Below are positions 62,576 through 64,000 of a DNA stretch of 64,000 nucleotides, one piece after another; positions within the stretch are counted from its first letter, which is position 1; each line of letters begins with the position of its first letter. Source of the DNA: Tolypothrix campylonemoides VB511288 (GTDB lineage: Bacteria; Cyanobacteriota; Cyanobacteriia; Cyanobacteriales; Nostocaceae); contig JXCB02000001.1 of NCBI GenBank assembly GCA_000828075.3, positions 489,130 to 553,129 on the forward strand. The letters are read 5' to 3'. The translations under genes were made by a program, and so were the position numbers. Below the pieces are notes generated by a model, which was given only the letters and a program-made list of their open reading frames with translations, had not been told where the DNA came from and did no database searches.

Positions 62576-63031
62576 TGTAACTCCTTTATACTCATATCTG
62601 CTATTCCAAAACGATTGTATAGGCTATAGCTGGTGCAATTATCGCGCCTATCTGTGGCAAAAATTAGTATCACATATGCGCCTAGTAAACTTTTAAACAT
62701 TGTGCAGTTAAGCGGCTTTGCAAGTTGGGTTTAATCAAACTTTACACTCAAATGAATAAGTAAGACTGCGGCTTCTACTAATTACCGACAACTTGTCTGT
62801 ATCTGTCATTCAGTAAACCTATTGAGTTCAATTAAGATTTTTTTGAGAAAATTTCCGGAAAGTAAGTTTTTTTGCTGAATATGCAGGAAAAGTAAAGCAC
62901 AGTCCTCTTGTAGCCTATTTTGCATGAAGCAAATATAAAGTTTGCTTAGATAAAAATAAATAGTTGGACATCTAACCTTAGATATACTTAATATACTTCT
63001 AAGGCTAGTTGTAAGACAGATTACAAACAAT
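62576..63031. other. intergenic upstream of PhyH-like gene
   Basis: About 455 AT-rich bases with no supportable gene. They should contain the divergent promoters of the lipoprotein and the dioxygenase-like gene. I see no repeat of note. Confidence 0.35.
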
Positions 63032-63913
63032 ATGAAGACTATTGTGACACAGGTACGTAACAAAATATTAAAAAACCTTTATGAGGTTTCATTTATACGA
63101 GATCCTGCTGAGCTTGCATACGAAGCAGCATTAGAAAAACATAAAAGTCATCTACCTGTTCTTTCAAGTACTGAATCTGCTATAGTCGAGACTCTTAACA
63201 CTGAGGGAGTTGTTGTCACCTCATTAGAGGAACTTTCGATTCCTTCTACCCCACAGTTGCTGCAAGCCGCAAAAAATTTAATACCAAAAATTCCCAGAGC
63301 AATCTCTGGCAATGAAAATGAATTTGTTGTTCATGCAACTAGTCAACAAATGATGGAGTATCCAGAGATTTTTCTTTGGGGATTAGAACAACGTTTACTC
63401 AATATTGCTGAGAATTATCTTGGTCTACCTGTAGCTTATCATGGTGCCTATTTTCGCAGAGATATTGCCAACCAAGTTGAGAGAAAATCAAGGTTGTGGC
63501 ATATGGACTCGGAAGACCGAAAATTGTTTAAAGTGATTATTTACTTAAATGATATCAATGATAAGCGAGGTCCGTTCCAATATCTTCCAAAGTATGTCAC
63601 GGCAAAAGTAGCTGATTCTTTGAAATATAAATACGGCTATATCAGTGACAAAAGTATGCAACAGGTGATATCCCAATCAAATTATAAATCCTGTATAGGA
63701 CCATCCGGGACGGTAGTTATTGCAGGCACTGGTAGTGTCTTTCATCGGGGAAAAATACCTGTAGATTCTGATAGATTCTCAGTATTTTTTGATTACACTT
63801 CCAGACAGCCAAAATGTCCTTTTTATTGTAAATCTTCTCTACCTATGGAGGATTTGCATTTACTTTCCACAATGTTTTCCGAAGAACAAAAGCAGTGTGT
63901 TTTTTGGCGATAA
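63032..63913 (+). CDS. phytanoyl-CoA dioxygenase-like (2-oxoglutarate/Fe(II)) enzyme
   Basis: A 293-residue protein with the facial triad H157-x-D159 (LWHMDSED) and H238 (VFHRGKIP), and R248 ten residues later (DSDRFSVFF) as the 2-oxoglutarate anchor. This arrangement is that of the PhyH superfamily of Fe(II)/2OG oxygenases, used in hydroxylation of lipids, amino acids and natural products. There is no signal or membrane segment. It is near the RiPP locus but separated by the lipoprotein and divergent, so whether it modifies the peptide is open. The gene ends inside the window. Confidence 0.8.
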   Translation: MKTIVTQVRNKILKNLYEVSFIRDPAELAYEAALEKHKSHLPVLSSTESAIVETLNTEGVVVTSLEELSIPSTPQLLQAAKNLIPKIPRAISGNENEFVVHATSQQMMEYPEIFLWGLEQRLLNIAENYLGLPVAYHGAYFRRDIANQVERKSRLWHMDSEDRKLFKVIIYLNDINDKRGPFQYLPKYVTAKVADSLKYKYGYISDKSMQQVISQSNYKSCIGPSGTVVIAGTGSVFHRGKIPVDSDRFSVFFDYTSRQPKCPFYCKSSLPMEDLHLLSTMFSEEQKQCVFWR

Positions 63914-64000
63914 CAATTTTAGCAATAGTGACTTAGGTAAGAAACAGGAGTAGGAATCATAACTAGGAAAATAATGTTTCAAACCTCATTAAAGTAAGCT
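63914..64000. other. window end, no gene
   Basis: These 87 bases after the dioxygenase-like stop contain no visible gene or element. Confidence 0.3.

Noticed and set aside
62806-63063. Minus-strand 85-codon frame ending in the PhyH-like gene start
   Set aside because: Overlaps the start of a well supported gene, AT-rich, and has no ribosome site; the apparent signal-like N-terminus is chance.

Overview
The window reads as chromosomal DNA of a filamentous, probably heterocystous-type cyanobacterium. Support: many GCGATCGC (HIP1-like) octamers, a class III polyhydroxyalkanoate (PHA) gene set, DUF1822 and COP23 proteins, a kaiB-kaiC pair, octamer/heptamer tandem repeats, and a heavy load of short inverted-repeat elements and transposase debris. 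No rRNA, tRNA or CRISPR array was seen.

Layout. (1) 0.3-11.5 kb: carbon storage. phaB with an alpha/beta hydrolase and an SDR (minus), a hemerythrin-like protein, phaA, a divergent phasin, a two-component pair (RsbRD-type kinase and lone receiver), then phaE-phaC and a DUF427 protein. (2) 11.5-20.4 kb: a type I secretion ABC exporter (cNMP-binding, dead C39-like domain) with its HlyD adaptor, an alpha/beta hydrolase, and repeats. (3) 19.5-25.9 kb: a sigma-70-like factor and DUF1822 protein (minus) divergent from an RTX protein, followed by a pentapeptide/membrane/CHAT protease-like protein. (4) 26.3-33.8 kb: two giant leaderless extracellular phosphatases, an endonuclease/phosphatase-phytase fusion and a 5'-nucleotidase with DUF4114 modules, plausible cargo of the type I exporter. 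(5) 34.6-41.3 kb: COP23 protein, M48 protease, and a kaiB-kaiC-hybrid kinase operon without kaiA. (6) 41.3-47.1 kb: gene remnants (DUF2382, receiver, HAD, IS630 and a second transposase), a DMT transporter, a methyltransferase-HIT fusion and small proteins.

(7) 47.1-62.2 kb is the most unusual part: a RiPP (ribosomal peptide) locus. It holds an NHLM-type HlyD, a C39-peptidase ABC exporter and a second NHLM ABC protein, three double-glycine precursor peptides (one, at 49264-49437, very short), and an operon of an aminoglycoside-phosphotransferase-like kinase plus a HopA1-family protein. That kinase/HopA1 pair is the phosphorylate-and-eliminate dehydratase known from class V lanthipeptides and thioamitides, yet all three precursor cores lack cysteine. 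The locus has been reshaped by tandem duplication: ABC 3'-end fragments, a HopA1 fragment, and two ~0.85 kb paralogous precursor units, one carrying a 101 bp MITE with a 5 bp target duplication absent from the other unit. The C39 exporter is split by ten copies of an octamer; gaining one copy or losing two would restore the frame, suggesting a phase-variable switch (or a sequencing artefact). A TnpB element and a fatty acyl-AMP ligase fragment sit between the exporters.

(8) 62.2-64 kb: a lipoprotein and a phytanoyl-CoA-dioxygenase-like enzyme.

All functional statements rest on motif and family recognition by eye; no searches were run.
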